Position numbers and translations under genes: made by a program | From: Bacteroides sp. UBA7335 | GTDB taxonomy: Bacteria; Bacteroidota; Bacteroidia; Bacteroidales; Bacteroidaceae | Assembly (NCBI GenBank): GCA_002471185.1 | Contig: DKPL01000092.1 | Span: forward strand, 717 to 42,391 | Length of the DNA: 41,675 nt | Direction: 5' to 3' | Part shown: positions 35,127 to 41,675 of the stretch, one piece after another | How the letters are laid out: the number at the start of each line of letters is the position of its first letter | Numbering within the stretch: the stretch's first letter is position 1 | Notes under the pieces: generated by a model | The model's database searches: none | Seen by the model: only the letters and a program-made list of their open reading frames with translations | What the model was told of the DNA's origin: nothing

Positions 35127-35173
35127 ACGAAAAAAGAGATGTGCCTTAAAAATAGGTACATCTCTTTTTTCGT
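35127..35173. terminator. Bidirectional terminator before the HIT gene
   Basis: 19-base stem (35127-35145 with 35155-35173, one G-U pair) with A-run and T-run flanks on both strands. It ends the leftward greA-HIT transcript and backs up the rightward terminator. Confidence 0.85.
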
Positions 35174-35225
35174 TCTGATAGCTTTTTATAATAGGCTTTA
35201 AACAGTTTTGGAGGAGGTATGACTG

Positions 35226-35627
35226 TTATTTTTCAGCCCAAGCTTTGCGGATGCTCTCGGCAATAGTTTCGAACTCTTCGCTGCTTAGTTTTAATTTTGG
35301 ATTAGAGATAATCATATCCGATTCTTTGTTGATCGGAATCAAGTGAATATGTGCATGAGGCACTTCCATACCCATCACTGCCACACCAATACGCTTGCAA
35401 GGCACTGCCTTCTCAATAGCCAAAGCTACATGCTTGGCAAAAACATGCATTGCCGCCAACTCCTCGTCATCTAAGTCGAAGATATAATCAACCTCATGTT
35501 TAGGTATTACTAGCGTATGTCCCTTAACCAATGGGTTGATGTCTAAGAAAGCGAAGAAACGTTCGTTTTCTGCTATTTTGTAACAAGGTATTTCACCTTG
35601 AATAATTCTAGAAAATATAGTTGCCAT
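35226..35627 (-). CDS. HIT-family nucleotide hydrolase/transferase
   Basis: 133-residue histidine-triad protein. The active-site motif 'VPHAHIHLIP' provides His91, His93 and His95, with the middle His the expected nucleophile for attack on a nucleotide alpha-phosphate; 'GHTLVIPKHEV' (36-46) is the other conserved block. Hint-type members hydrolyse AMP-N-linked substrates such as AMP-lysine; the true substrate here is unknown. It follows greA by 63 bases in the same direction with no terminator between, so they are probably co-transcribed, an arrangement I recall from other Bacteroidales. Confidence 0.93.
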   Translation of the reverse strand: MATIFSRIIQGEIPCYKIAENERFFAFLDINPLVKGHTLVIPKHEVDYIFDLDDEELAAMHVFAKHVALAIEKAVPCKRIGVAVMGMEVPHAHIHLIPINKESDMIISNPKLKLSSEEFETIAESIRKAWAEK

Positions 35628-35690
35628 ACTATTATTGTATATATAATATAAAACAAGGCAAGCCTCCTTGATGGAAACTTGCCCTGTTTG

Positions 35691-36155
35691 CTAAATCGAA
35701 ATGTTTACTACTTCCAAATGAATTTTTCCTTGTGGAACTTGAATCTCTGCAACTTCTCCTACCTTTTTGCCAAGTAAACCTTGTGCGATAGGGGTGTTCA
35801 CTGAAATCTTGCCTTCCTTCAAGTTAGCTTCGCTTTCAGAAACAATCGTATAAATCATTTTCATGCCATTTTTTACGTTCTTCAGCTCTACCTTGTTAAG
35901 GATTTGTACAGAATCAGTCTTAAGTTTTGATTCGTCGATGATTTTAGCTTCAACGATGATAGCTTTGAGTTTGTTAATTCTCATTTCAAGCATACCTTGT
36001 GCTTCTTTAGCTGCATCATACTCTGCGTTCTCAGATAAATCGCCTTTGTCGCGTGCTTCGGCTATGGCAGCAGAAATCTTAGGACGCTCTACTGTTTCCA
36101 GTTCCTTCAGATCTGCCATCAGTTTTTTGTAGCCTTCTTCAGACATATAAGCCAT
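35691..36155 (-). CDS. greA: Transcription elongation factor GreA
   Basis: 154 residues, standard length. The N-terminal coiled coil (about 8-75) carries the tip residues in 'GDLSENAEYDAAKE' (Asp39, Glu42), which complete the RNA polymerase active site and drive cleavage of backtracked RNA; the C-terminal FKBP-like domain ends 'VPQGKIHLEVVNISI'. It frees stalled polymerase. The start is fixed by the strong Shine-Dalgarno AAGGAGGA at 36161-36168. The leader contains a terminator-like hairpin (36229-36251), so expression may be attenuated. It is followed by the HIT gene. Confidence 0.97.
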   Translation of the reverse strand: MAYMSEEGYKKLMADLKELETVERPKISAAIAEARDKGDLSENAEYDAAKEAQGMLEMRINKLKAIIVEAKIIDESKLKTDSVQILNKVELKNVKNGMKMIYTIVSESEANLKEGKISVNTPIAQGLLGKKVGEVAEIQVPQGKIHLEVVNISI

Positions 36156-36160
36156 AATTT

Positions 36161-36168
36161 TCCTCCTT
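36161..36168 (-). promoter_or_regulatory. Strong Shine-Dalgarno of greA
   Basis: AAGGAGGA on the - strand, with AGGAGG ending seven bases from the ATG. Unusual for this phylum, where most genes have no such site. Confidence 0.8.
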
Positions 36169-36214
36169 TACTTATTTTAGTTTTAAATTTAATGGTTTAT
36201 CTACCGGTTATATA

Positions 36215-36251
36215 AAACAAAAAAGAATTCCAACATGAGCCATGCTGGAAC
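36215..36251 (-). terminator. Terminator-like hairpin in the greA leader
   Basis: On the - strand TTCCAGCATG (36242-36251) pairs fully with CATGTTGGAA (36229-36238; one G-U) around a three-base loop, followed by TTCTTTTTTGTTTT. It lies between the predicted greA promoter and the coding region. It may be the terminator of the upstream lipoprotein gene, an attenuator for greA, or both. Confidence 0.75.
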
Positions 36252-36272
36252 CCTCTCTGTGATATTTTTATG

Positions 36273-36303
36273 CAAATATAAGTCTTTATTTAATACGAAG
36301 CAA
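36273..36303 (-). promoter_or_regulatory. Predicted greA promoter
   Basis: TATATTTG (36273-36280) and TTG (36301-36303) on the - strand, 20 bases apart. Transcription would start near 36266, about 15 bases before the hairpin. Confidence 0.65.
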
Positions 36304-36348
36304 GCTTTTGTTGATGCTTTGTAACATAAACAAAATGCTTAATCTTTT

Positions 36349-37500
36349 TTATAACAGCGACTTAATGGCACTGTCAAGATCCTTGATATCTTCTTCGCGC
36401 GATACCATTTCGTTTTTGCGATTGATAAGGAAGAACGTAGGAACTTGTTTTACGTTGTAAATGGCTGCATTGGTTGAGTATATACCATTTCCATCGCGTA
36501 CACAAACCCAAGGAAGGTTAGCTGCCGATGTCTTCCAGAAATGCTCGTCGGCATCCAATGAAACTTGGTAAATCTCTAAACCTTGGTCAGCATACTTATT
36601 GTATAAATCGCGAAGCATCAAATTGTGTGGAGCTCCGGTTTGAGTTTGATATACAGAGAAATCAAGAAGTACTACTTTACCTTTTAAATCGGTCAGCTTG
36701 CGGCTATTTCCTTTAATATCTCTCAAGTTGATGTCAATTAGGCTAGCTTCGTTAACCAACTCTTCGGGAATCTCTAACACTTGTTGTTGTGGAGTGCGCG
36801 TATTCTTCATGCCTTTGATTACAATGTTATAGAGATTCTTTGAGCGAAGCGCATGTGGGAAAGAGTTGTTGAGGCTGGTAGCTACCGCCGCAAAACATTT
36901 GATATCGTCTTTGCTGTTGAGTGGGTCGAAGATTAAGTAATCATTGACCTTTTGGAATAAGGCGAAATAAGCCGCAGCACTCTGTGGTGATGTGAAAATG
37001 TAGTTCATCTTTACATCGTCTTTGTAGTTTTTAAGTTGAGCTGCCAGTCTGTCTTCAAATTCACTATACGAAATCTGGTTGCTGCGCATAGCGCTGATCA
37101 AACCATTTATTTTATTTTGTAGTTCGGCTTGTTTCAATGTTAACTCTTTGATACGCGCGCTATTAGTCGATCCTTCTACGGTATATGCAGTGGCAAATTC
37201 ACCGTAAGGTGCAGTCAATGTAATAGTCTCGGTAGAGTCAATTGAGAAATTGATGATTTTGTTATCTATGCGTAAGCGGTAGAATTCGGGAGATTCAGGG
37301 CGGTTTTCTTTAAAAGAGAAAGTTCCATTGTCTTTCAGCTTCACTGAGTCAATCAGTTGAATACCATCTAACCCTGAAGCTTCTAAGTAGAGTGTTTTTC
37401 CTTTGGCATCGCTAATATTTCCTTCAACTTTGAATTGAGGAGCTGTGCTACAAGCACCTAGTGTTAAAATGAGCAGTGCTGCCGATGTTATTTTTTTCAT
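36349..37500 (-). CDS. DUF4369/thioredoxin-like lipoprotein lacking the CxxC motif
   Basis: 383 residues. Lipobox 'LGAC' (Cys17). Residues about 24-120 look like the DUF4369 beta domain ('FKVEGNISDAKGKTLYLEASG'), 120-245 are helical, and 250-383 are an AhpC/TSA-TlpA-like thioredoxin fold ('DIKGNSRKLTDLKGKVVLLDFSVYQTQTG'). Where TlpA/ResA proteins have WCxxC, this one reads S-V-Y-Q-T-Q-T-G-A-P (282-291), without Cys; the cis-Pro loop 'KQVPTFFLI' is kept. A redox function is therefore unlikely; it may bind a partner or heme instead. Single gene with a leftward -7 box at 37526-37533 and TTTG 18 bases beyond. Confidence 0.88.
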   Translation of the reverse strand: MKKITSAALLILTLGACSTAPQFKVEGNISDAKGKTLYLEASGLDGIQLIDSVKLKDNGTFSFKENRPESPEFYRLRIDNKIINFSIDSTETITLTAPYGEFATAYTVEGSTNSARIKELTLKQAELQNKINGLISAMRSNQISYSEFEDRLAAQLKNYKDDVKMNYIFTSPQSAAAYFALFQKVNDYLIFDPLNSKDDIKCFAAVATSLNNSFPHALRSKNLYNIVIKGMKNTRTPQQQVLEIPEELVNEASLIDINLRDIKGNSRKLTDLKGKVVLLDFSVYQTQTGAPHNLMLRDLYNKYADQGLEIYQVSLDADEHFWKTSAANLPWVCVRDGNGIYSTNAAIYNVKQVPTFFLINRKNEMVSREEDIKDLDSAIKSLL

Positions 37501-37525
37501 TATTTAAGCGTGTTATTTTTCCTTG

Positions 37526-37555
37526 CAAATATACTTCTTTTAGAGATTAGTCAAA
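37526..37555 (-). promoter_or_regulatory. Predicted promoter of the thioredoxin-like lipoprotein gene
   Basis: TATATTTG (37526-37533) and TTTG (37552-37555) on the - strand, 18 bases apart, 26 bases before the ATG. Confidence 0.6.
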
Positions 37556-37650
37556 GCATTTTGATTGAATCTTGGTGCTGAATTTAGAAAAAATACAGTT
37601 GTAGCTTAACTTTTTATCTCATTTTCACCGTCTTACAATAATATATTGCT

Positions 37651-37658
37651 TATATTTG
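37651..37658 (+). promoter_or_regulatory. Predicted pnp -7 box
   Basis: TATATTTG, a full match, 39 bases before the pnp ATG. No clear -33 element. Confidence 0.5.
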
Positions 37659-37696
37659 CGAGAATTTTGAAAGAAAATATTGATAAAACAATTTTT

Positions 37697-39829
37697 ATGA
37701 TTAACCCAATTGTTAAAACTATCGAGTTGAACGATGGAAGAACCATCACACTCGAGACAGGAAAGTTGGCAAAACAGGCAGATGGGTCTGTGATGCTTCG
37801 CATGGGAAATACCATGTTGCTTGCAACTGTTTGTGCCGCGAAAGATGCAGTTCCTGGTACTGATTTTATGCCGTTGCAGGTAGAGTATAAAGAAAAATTT
37901 GCCGCAAACGGTCGATTCCCCGGAGGTTTCACAAAGCGTGAAGGTAGAGCTTCGGACTATGAAATTTTAACTTGCCGTTTGGTGGACCGTGCTTTGCGCC
38001 CACTATTCCCTGATAATTATCATGCAGAAGTCTTTGTAAACATCATCCTTTTCTCGGCTGATGGTGAGGACATGCCTGATGCACTTGCAGGTCTTGCTGC
38101 TTCTGCAGCACTTGCTGTTTCTGACATTCCATTTAACGGACCAATTTCTGAAGTACGTGTTGCACGTATCAATGGTGAGTTCGTTATCAATCCTACTTTC
38201 CAACAGTTAGAAAACGCTGATATGGATATCATGGTTGCTGCTACTTATGAAAACATCATGATGGTAGAAGGCGAAATGAGCGAAGTAACAGAAGAGGACT
38301 TGTTGAATGCAATGAAATTTGCTCACGAGGAAATTAAAAAGCACTGTAAAGCACAAATGGAACTGACCGAAATGGTTGGTAAAACAGTGAAACGTGCTTA
38401 CGATCATGAAGTAAACGATGAAGATCTTCGTAAAGCGGTTTACGAAGGTTGCTATGATAAAGCTTATGAAGTGGCAGCTTCGGGCAATAACGACAAACAT
38501 GCTCGTTACGAAGCTTTCGAAGCTATTCGCGAAGAGTTTAAGGCTCAATTCACCGAAGAAGAATTGGCTGAAAAGTCTGCTTTGATTAATAAATATTATC
38601 ACGATGTAGAAAAAGAGGCTATGCGTCGTTGCATTCTTGATGAAGGTAAACGTCTTGATGGTCGTGTGACTACTGAGATTCGTCCTATCTGGTGTGAAGT
38701 TGACTACTTGCCAGGACCTCACGGGTCGGCAGTGTTTACTCGTGGTGAAACTCAATCGTTGACTACGGTTACATTGGGTACTAAGTTAGATGAGAAAATC
38801 ATCGACGATGTGCTTAATCAAGGTAAAGAACGCTTCTTGCTTCATTATAACTTCCCTCCATTCTCTACTGGCGAAGCTCGTCCACAACGTGGTGTAGGTC
38901 GTCGCGAAATTGGTCACGGTAACCTAGCATGGAGAGCCTTGAGAGGTGTAATTCCTGCTAAATATCCTTATGTGGTGCGTGTTGTATCTGATATTCTTGA
39001 GTCAAACGGTTCGTCTTCAATGGCTACTGTATGCGCTGGAACTCTTGCATTGATGGATGCCGGTGTGAAAATCACAAAACCGGTTTCGGGTATTGCAATG
39101 GGACTTATCAAAAATGCAGGCGAAGATAAGTATGCTGTGCTTTCTGATATCTTGGGCGATGAAGACCACTTGGGTGATATGGACTTTAAGGTAACAGGTA
39201 CTAAAGATGGTATCACTGCTACTCAAATGGACATCAAGGTTGACGGTTTGTCATACGAAATCCTAGAACGTGCTTTAAATCAAGCTCGCGAAGGTCGTAT
39301 GCACATCCTTAACAAAATCACTGAGGTCATTGCTGAACCACGTGCCGACTTGAAAGAACATGCTCCTCGCATCGAAACTATGACTATACCTAAAGAATTC
39401 ATTGGTGCTGTAATCGGCCCTGGTGGTAAAATTATTCAAGGTATGCAAGAGGAAACAGGTGCTACGATTACTATCGAAGAAGTTGATGGTATGGGACGCA
39501 TTGAAATTTCGGGTACTAACAAGAAGTCTATTGATGATGCAACTCGTTTAATCAAAGGCATTGTTGCAGTTCCTGAAGTTGGTGAAATCTACAAAGGTAA
39601 AGTTCGCTCAATCATGCCTTACGGTGCATTCGTTGAATTCCTTCCAGGAAAAGACGGTTTGCTTCACATCTCTGAAATCGACTGGAAACGTCTTGAAAAA
39701 GTAGAAGATGCCGGTATCAAAGAAGGTGATGAGATAGAAGTTAAATTGGTTGACGTAGATTCAAAAACCGGTAAATTCAAACTATCAAGAAAAGTGTTGC
39801 TTCCTAAACCAGAAGCTGAGAAGAAGTAA
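37697..39829 (+). CDS. pnp: Polyribonucleotide nucleotidyltransferase (PNPase)
   Basis: 710-residue 3'-5' phosphorolytic exoribonuclease. Order: first RNase PH domain ('GRTITLETGKLAKQADGSVML', 'RFPGGFTKREGR'), a helical linker, the catalytic second RNase PH domain ('RLDGRVTTEIRPI', 'LHYNFPPFSTGEARPQRGVGRREIGHG'), a KH domain with GPGG near 573, and an S1 domain (about 628-698, 'YKGKVRSIMPYGAFVEFLPGKDGLLHISEI'). All domains are intact. It degrades mRNA and helps tRNA and rRNA maturation. The frame opens at 37646, but family sequence begins at the Met at 37697. Codon bias is high. Confidence 0.97.
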   Translation: MINPIVKTIELNDGRTITLETGKLAKQADGSVMLRMGNTMLLATVCAAKDAVPGTDFMPLQVEYKEKFAANGRFPGGFTKREGRASDYEILTCRLVDRALRPLFPDNYHAEVFVNIILFSADGEDMPDALAGLAASAALAVSDIPFNGPISEVRVARINGEFVINPTFQQLENADMDIMVAATYENIMMVEGEMSEVTEEDLLNAMKFAHEEIKKHCKAQMELTEMVGKTVKRAYDHEVNDEDLRKAVYEGCYDKAYEVAASGNNDKHARYEAFEAIREEFKAQFTEEELAEKSALINKYYHDVEKEAMRRCILDEGKRLDGRVTTEIRPIWCEVDYLPGPHGSAVFTRGETQSLTTVTLGTKLDEKIIDDVLNQGKERFLLHYNFPPFSTGEARPQRGVGRREIGHGNLAWRALRGVIPAKYPYVVRVVSDILESNGSSSMATVCAGTLALMDAGVKITKPVSGIAMGLIKNAGEDKYAVLSDILGDEDHLGDMDFKVTGTKDGITATQMDIKVDGLSYEILERALNQAREGRMHILNKITEVIAEPRADLKEHAPRIETMTIPKEFIGAVIGPGGKIIQGMQEETGATITIEEVDGMGRIEISGTNKKSIDDATRLIKGIVAVPEVGEIYKGKVRSIMPYGAFVEFLPGKDGLLHISEIDWKRLEKVEDAGIKEGDEIEVKLVDVDSKTGKFKLSRKVLLPKPEAEKK

Positions 39830-39875
39830 TTCTCACTCATTCGACACTGCTTGTTGAGTTTAATATAGATATGAG

Positions 39876-39912
39876 TAGCCCGATTATTCACTTAATCGGG
39901 CTATTTTTGTTT
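39876..39912 (+). terminator. Terminator of pnp
   Basis: Perfect 11-base stem TAGCCCGATTA / TAATCGGGCTA (39876-39886 with 39893-39903), six-base loop, then TTTTTGTTT. Confidence 0.9.
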
Positions 39913-39986
39913 ATAAATATTTTGTAATATCAAAAAGAATATGTTGTTTTGCTAATAGAAATTAAATCCATTCTGTAGAGTTTTTA

Positions 39987-40547
39987 ATGTCGTCGCCTAA
40001 TACTATAAATTCGATTCACACCTTTACGCACTTCTTTCAAGAGAATCAAGAGCGTTTTTTGACTTTTGCTTATTCTTATATAAAAGATAAAGCCGAAGCC
40101 GAAGATATTGTTATGGAATCGATGATTGCTCTATGGGAGAATAAAGATAAATGGGATGTAAACTCCAATCCCAAAGCTATACTACTTACTATTATTCGTA
40201 ATAAAGCACTCAATCATTTAGCTCACCAACAAGTGCGTATGCGCGTGGAAGACGATTTGTCTGACTTTGGTCAACGTGAGCTTAATTTGCGTATCTCGAC
40301 GCTGGAAGCTTGCGATCCCAATATGATATTCGACTCCGAAATACAACATATCGTAAATAAAACCTTGGCAAAGATGCCCGAGCAAAGCAGAAATATATTT
40401 GTGCTAAGCCGATATCAAAATACTCCTAATAAAATGATTGCCGAACAACTCGGTATTTCCATCAAAAGCGTTGAGTTTCATATTACTAAAGTGCTGAAAG
40501 TACTACGTACAGAATTAAAAGATTATTTAATTTCTATTTTTCTTTAA
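39987..40547 (+). CDS. ECF-type RNA polymerase sigma factor
   Basis: 186 residues. Region 2 is 'FLTFAYSYIKDKAEAEDIVMESMIALWENKDKW' (24-56) and region 4 is 'LAKMPEQSRNIFVLSRYQNTPNKMIAEQLGISIKSVEFHITKVLKVLRTEL' (128-177), in the form of the Bacteroidetes RNA polymerase sigma-70 (ECF) family linked to FecR and SusC. It is held inactive by the FecR protein encoded next (97-base gap) until an outer-membrane receptor signals, then transcribes the linked uptake genes. The start ATG at 39987 gives normal length. Confidence 0.94.
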   Translation: MSSPNTINSIHTFTHFFQENQERFLTFAYSYIKDKAEAEDIVMESMIALWENKDKWDVNSNPKAILLTIIRNKALNHLAHQQVRMRVEDDLSDFGQRELNLRISTLEACDPNMIFDSEIQHIVNKTLAKMPEQSRNIFVLSRYQNTPNKMIAEQLGISIKSVEFHITKVLKVLRTELKDYLISIFL

Positions 40548-40643
40548 AAAAATTGCATTTTCCATTAGGGTAGTGAACCAGTTAGCTGTTTTATATATAG
40601 AAGGGACAAAAAGAACCTTTAATACTATAGAACATTAACCGAT

Positions 40644-41573
40644 ATGAATCAAGATATACTTCATAAATACTTTAAAGGAATAGCTACTCACGAAGAAGAA
40701 GCACAAATTCTCGATTGGGTAGATGCCTCTCCCGAAAATCAAAAACAATTTCAGAAAGAGCGTATGCTTTTTGATATTGCACTCTTCTCTGAAACTTCTG
40801 CCAAAAGAAAAACAGTCAAACGTTATATAACCCCTGTATTAAAATGGACAGCAGGCATTGCAGCAGCCGTATTGGTGGCTGTGAGCTGCAGTCTGTTATT
40901 TCAAGAGTTTAGCTACAATGCTATGGAGCACTTACAAACCGTTACGGTTCCTGCCGGACAGCGTGCTCAGATTGTGTTGGCCGATGGAACTACGGTGTGG
41001 TTAAACTCACAATCTACCTTGACTTATCAAGCCGATTTCGGTCGTAAAAATCGTGATGTACGATTGAATGGTGAAGCTTTTTTTGATGTTACTCCCAATA
41101 AAGATATTCCATTCAATGTAAATACTCAGATCAACCAAATCAGAGTGGTAGGAACAAAGTTCAATGTGTGCTCTTACGACAATACCAATAATTTTGAAGC
41201 TGCTTTGGTTGAAGGTATGATAGATATCTATTCGGCTCATCATAACAAGGTGATCGCTCGTATGCAGAAAGATGAATTTTTGAGTATAAGCAACGGAGTG
41301 ATGAAGCATGCAAAGCTTGACTCACAAGACTTCCTAAGATGGCGAGAAGGTATATACTGTTTTGATGATATACCACTTAGTGAACTCTTTGCTAAGCTCG
41401 AAAAGTATTATAATGTAGAGATTGTAGTAGAAAATAAAGATATACTAAGTTATCGTTGCACCGGTAAATTTAAAGAAAGAGATGGTATAGAACATATCTT
41501 GAAAGTAATACAGAAAGACTACAAATTCACTTACAAGATAGATGTTGAACAAAATAGAATTACTATAAAATAA
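40644..41573 (+). CDS. FecR-family anti-sigma factor
   Basis: 309 residues. The cytoplasmic N-terminus (1-62) binds the sigma factor; one membrane helix lies at about 65-87. The periplasmic FecR domain (about 98-195, 'VTVPAGQRAQIVLADGTTVWLNSQSTLTY', 'FDVTPNKDIPFNVNT') is followed by a DUF4974-type end (about 240-308, 'CFDDIPLSELFAKLEKYYNVEIVVEN'). It transmits the receptor signal across the membrane. The expected partner is a SusC-type TonB-dependent receptor; its gene would lie just past the window. No stop or frameshift is seen. Confidence 0.94.
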   Translation: MNQDILHKYFKGIATHEEEAQILDWVDASPENQKQFQKERMLFDIALFSETSAKRKTVKRYITPVLKWTAGIAAAVLVAVSCSLLFQEFSYNAMEHLQTVTVPAGQRAQIVLADGTTVWLNSQSTLTYQADFGRKNRDVRLNGEAFFDVTPNKDIPFNVNTQINQIRVVGTKFNVCSYDNTNNFEAALVEGMIDIYSAHHNKVIARMQKDEFLSISNGVMKHAKLDSQDFLRWREGIYCFDDIPLSELFAKLEKYYNVEIVVENKDILSYRCTGKFKERDGIEHILKVIQKDYKFTYKIDVEQNRITIK

Positions 41574-41675
41574 GTAAACTAATCAAAAACACTATAATAT
41601 TAATTAAAAATCAAATAGCTATGAAGAGTTAACCCCTAAAAAAAGAATCGGAAAGTACCCCCATACTTCCCGATT
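41574..41675 (+). promoter_or_regulatory. Leader downstream of fecR with terminal hairpin
   Basis: After the fecR stop, a mini-frame ATGAAGAGTTAA (Met-Lys-Ser-stop) begins at 41622, then a hairpin AATCGGAAAGTA (41646-41657) / TACTTCCCGATT (41664-41675; one mismatch, six-base loop) reaches the last base of the window. It probably belongs to the leader of the next gene, presumably a SusC-type receptor; the start codon of that gene is not in the window. Confidence 0.5.

Noticed and set aside
38207..38755. 182-codon open frame on the - strand rich in Phe, Ile and Ser
   Set aside because: Antisense to pnp; the hydrophobic appearance comes from the strong GAA/AAA codon bias of pnp read in reverse.
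1..41675. Search for CRISPR arrays, insertion sequences, prophage or integrase genes
   Set aside because: No regular spacer-repeat pattern, no transposase, integrase or phage structural gene was seen; the tandem repeats at 26291-26356 have no spacers and are palindromic units of 22 bases.

Overview
The window looks like a chromosomal segment of a Bacteroidales bacterium, most likely Bacteroides or a close relative. This rests on several signs: Bacteroidetes-type promoters (a TAnnTTTG -7 box with TTTG or TTG about 19-21 bases upstream), few Shine-Dalgarno sequences, Bacteroidetes-only gene families (an ECF sigma/FecR pair with a DUF4974-type end, a TPR membrane regulator, a DUF4369-type thioredoxin-like lipoprotein, BlaR1-TonB fusions) and the anaerobic 2-oxoacid:ferredoxin oxidoreductase. 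I see no phage, insertion sequence, CRISPR array or obvious island; most of it is core genome with lineage-specific secreted proteins between.

Layout. 0.3-1.8 kb: rbfA overlapping an FtsX/LolE-like permease. 1.9-5.6 kb: a small lipoprotein, a Sel1-repeat secreted protein and a GH28 (pectinase family) lipoprotein. 6.2-10.2 kb, leftward: a YfhO-family membrane protein and S-adenosylhomocysteinase (ahcY). 10.4-13.2 kb: a PAS histidine kinase facing a fructokinase/secreted-cupin pair. 13.4 kb: tRNA-Arg(CCU). 14-16.9 kb: korA-korB. 17-20.1 kb: upp and pckA, separated by a 771-base intergenic region holding a duplicated upp promoter and a nested inverted repeat. 20.4-23.8 kb: a secreted protein with a Por-type C-terminal domain, then a BlaI/BlaR1-like pair with a TonB C-terminal domain. 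23.9-26.2 kb: typA and rpsO, divergent. 26.3-29.6 kb: three tandem 22-base palindromes, a lipoprotein, and a XRE-cupin regulator with an acyl-CoA ligase. 29.7-35.0 kb: a TPR-transmembrane-HTH regulator diverging from a 1162-residue secreted protein made of four homologous modules. 35.2-37.5 kb, leftward: HIT protein, greA, and a thioredoxin-like lipoprotein lacking the CxxC. 37.7-39.8 kb: pnp. 40.0-41.7 kb: ECF sigma factor, FecR anti-sigma factor and the start of a leader that presumably precedes a SusC-type receptor outside the window.

Working together. korAB, pckA and ahcY belong to central carbon and methyl-cycle metabolism; upp to pyrimidine salvage; rbfA, rpsO, typA, greA and pnp to ribosome and RNA function. 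The accessory genes are mostly envelope proteins with linked signalling genes. The points I consider most worth checking are the duplicated upp promoter with its possible leftward small RNA (17.7-18.3 kb), the regulator/four-module secreted protein pair (29.7-35.0 kb), the terminator-like hairpin inside the greA leader, and the 22-base tandem palindromes. No clear new defence or mobile system was found.
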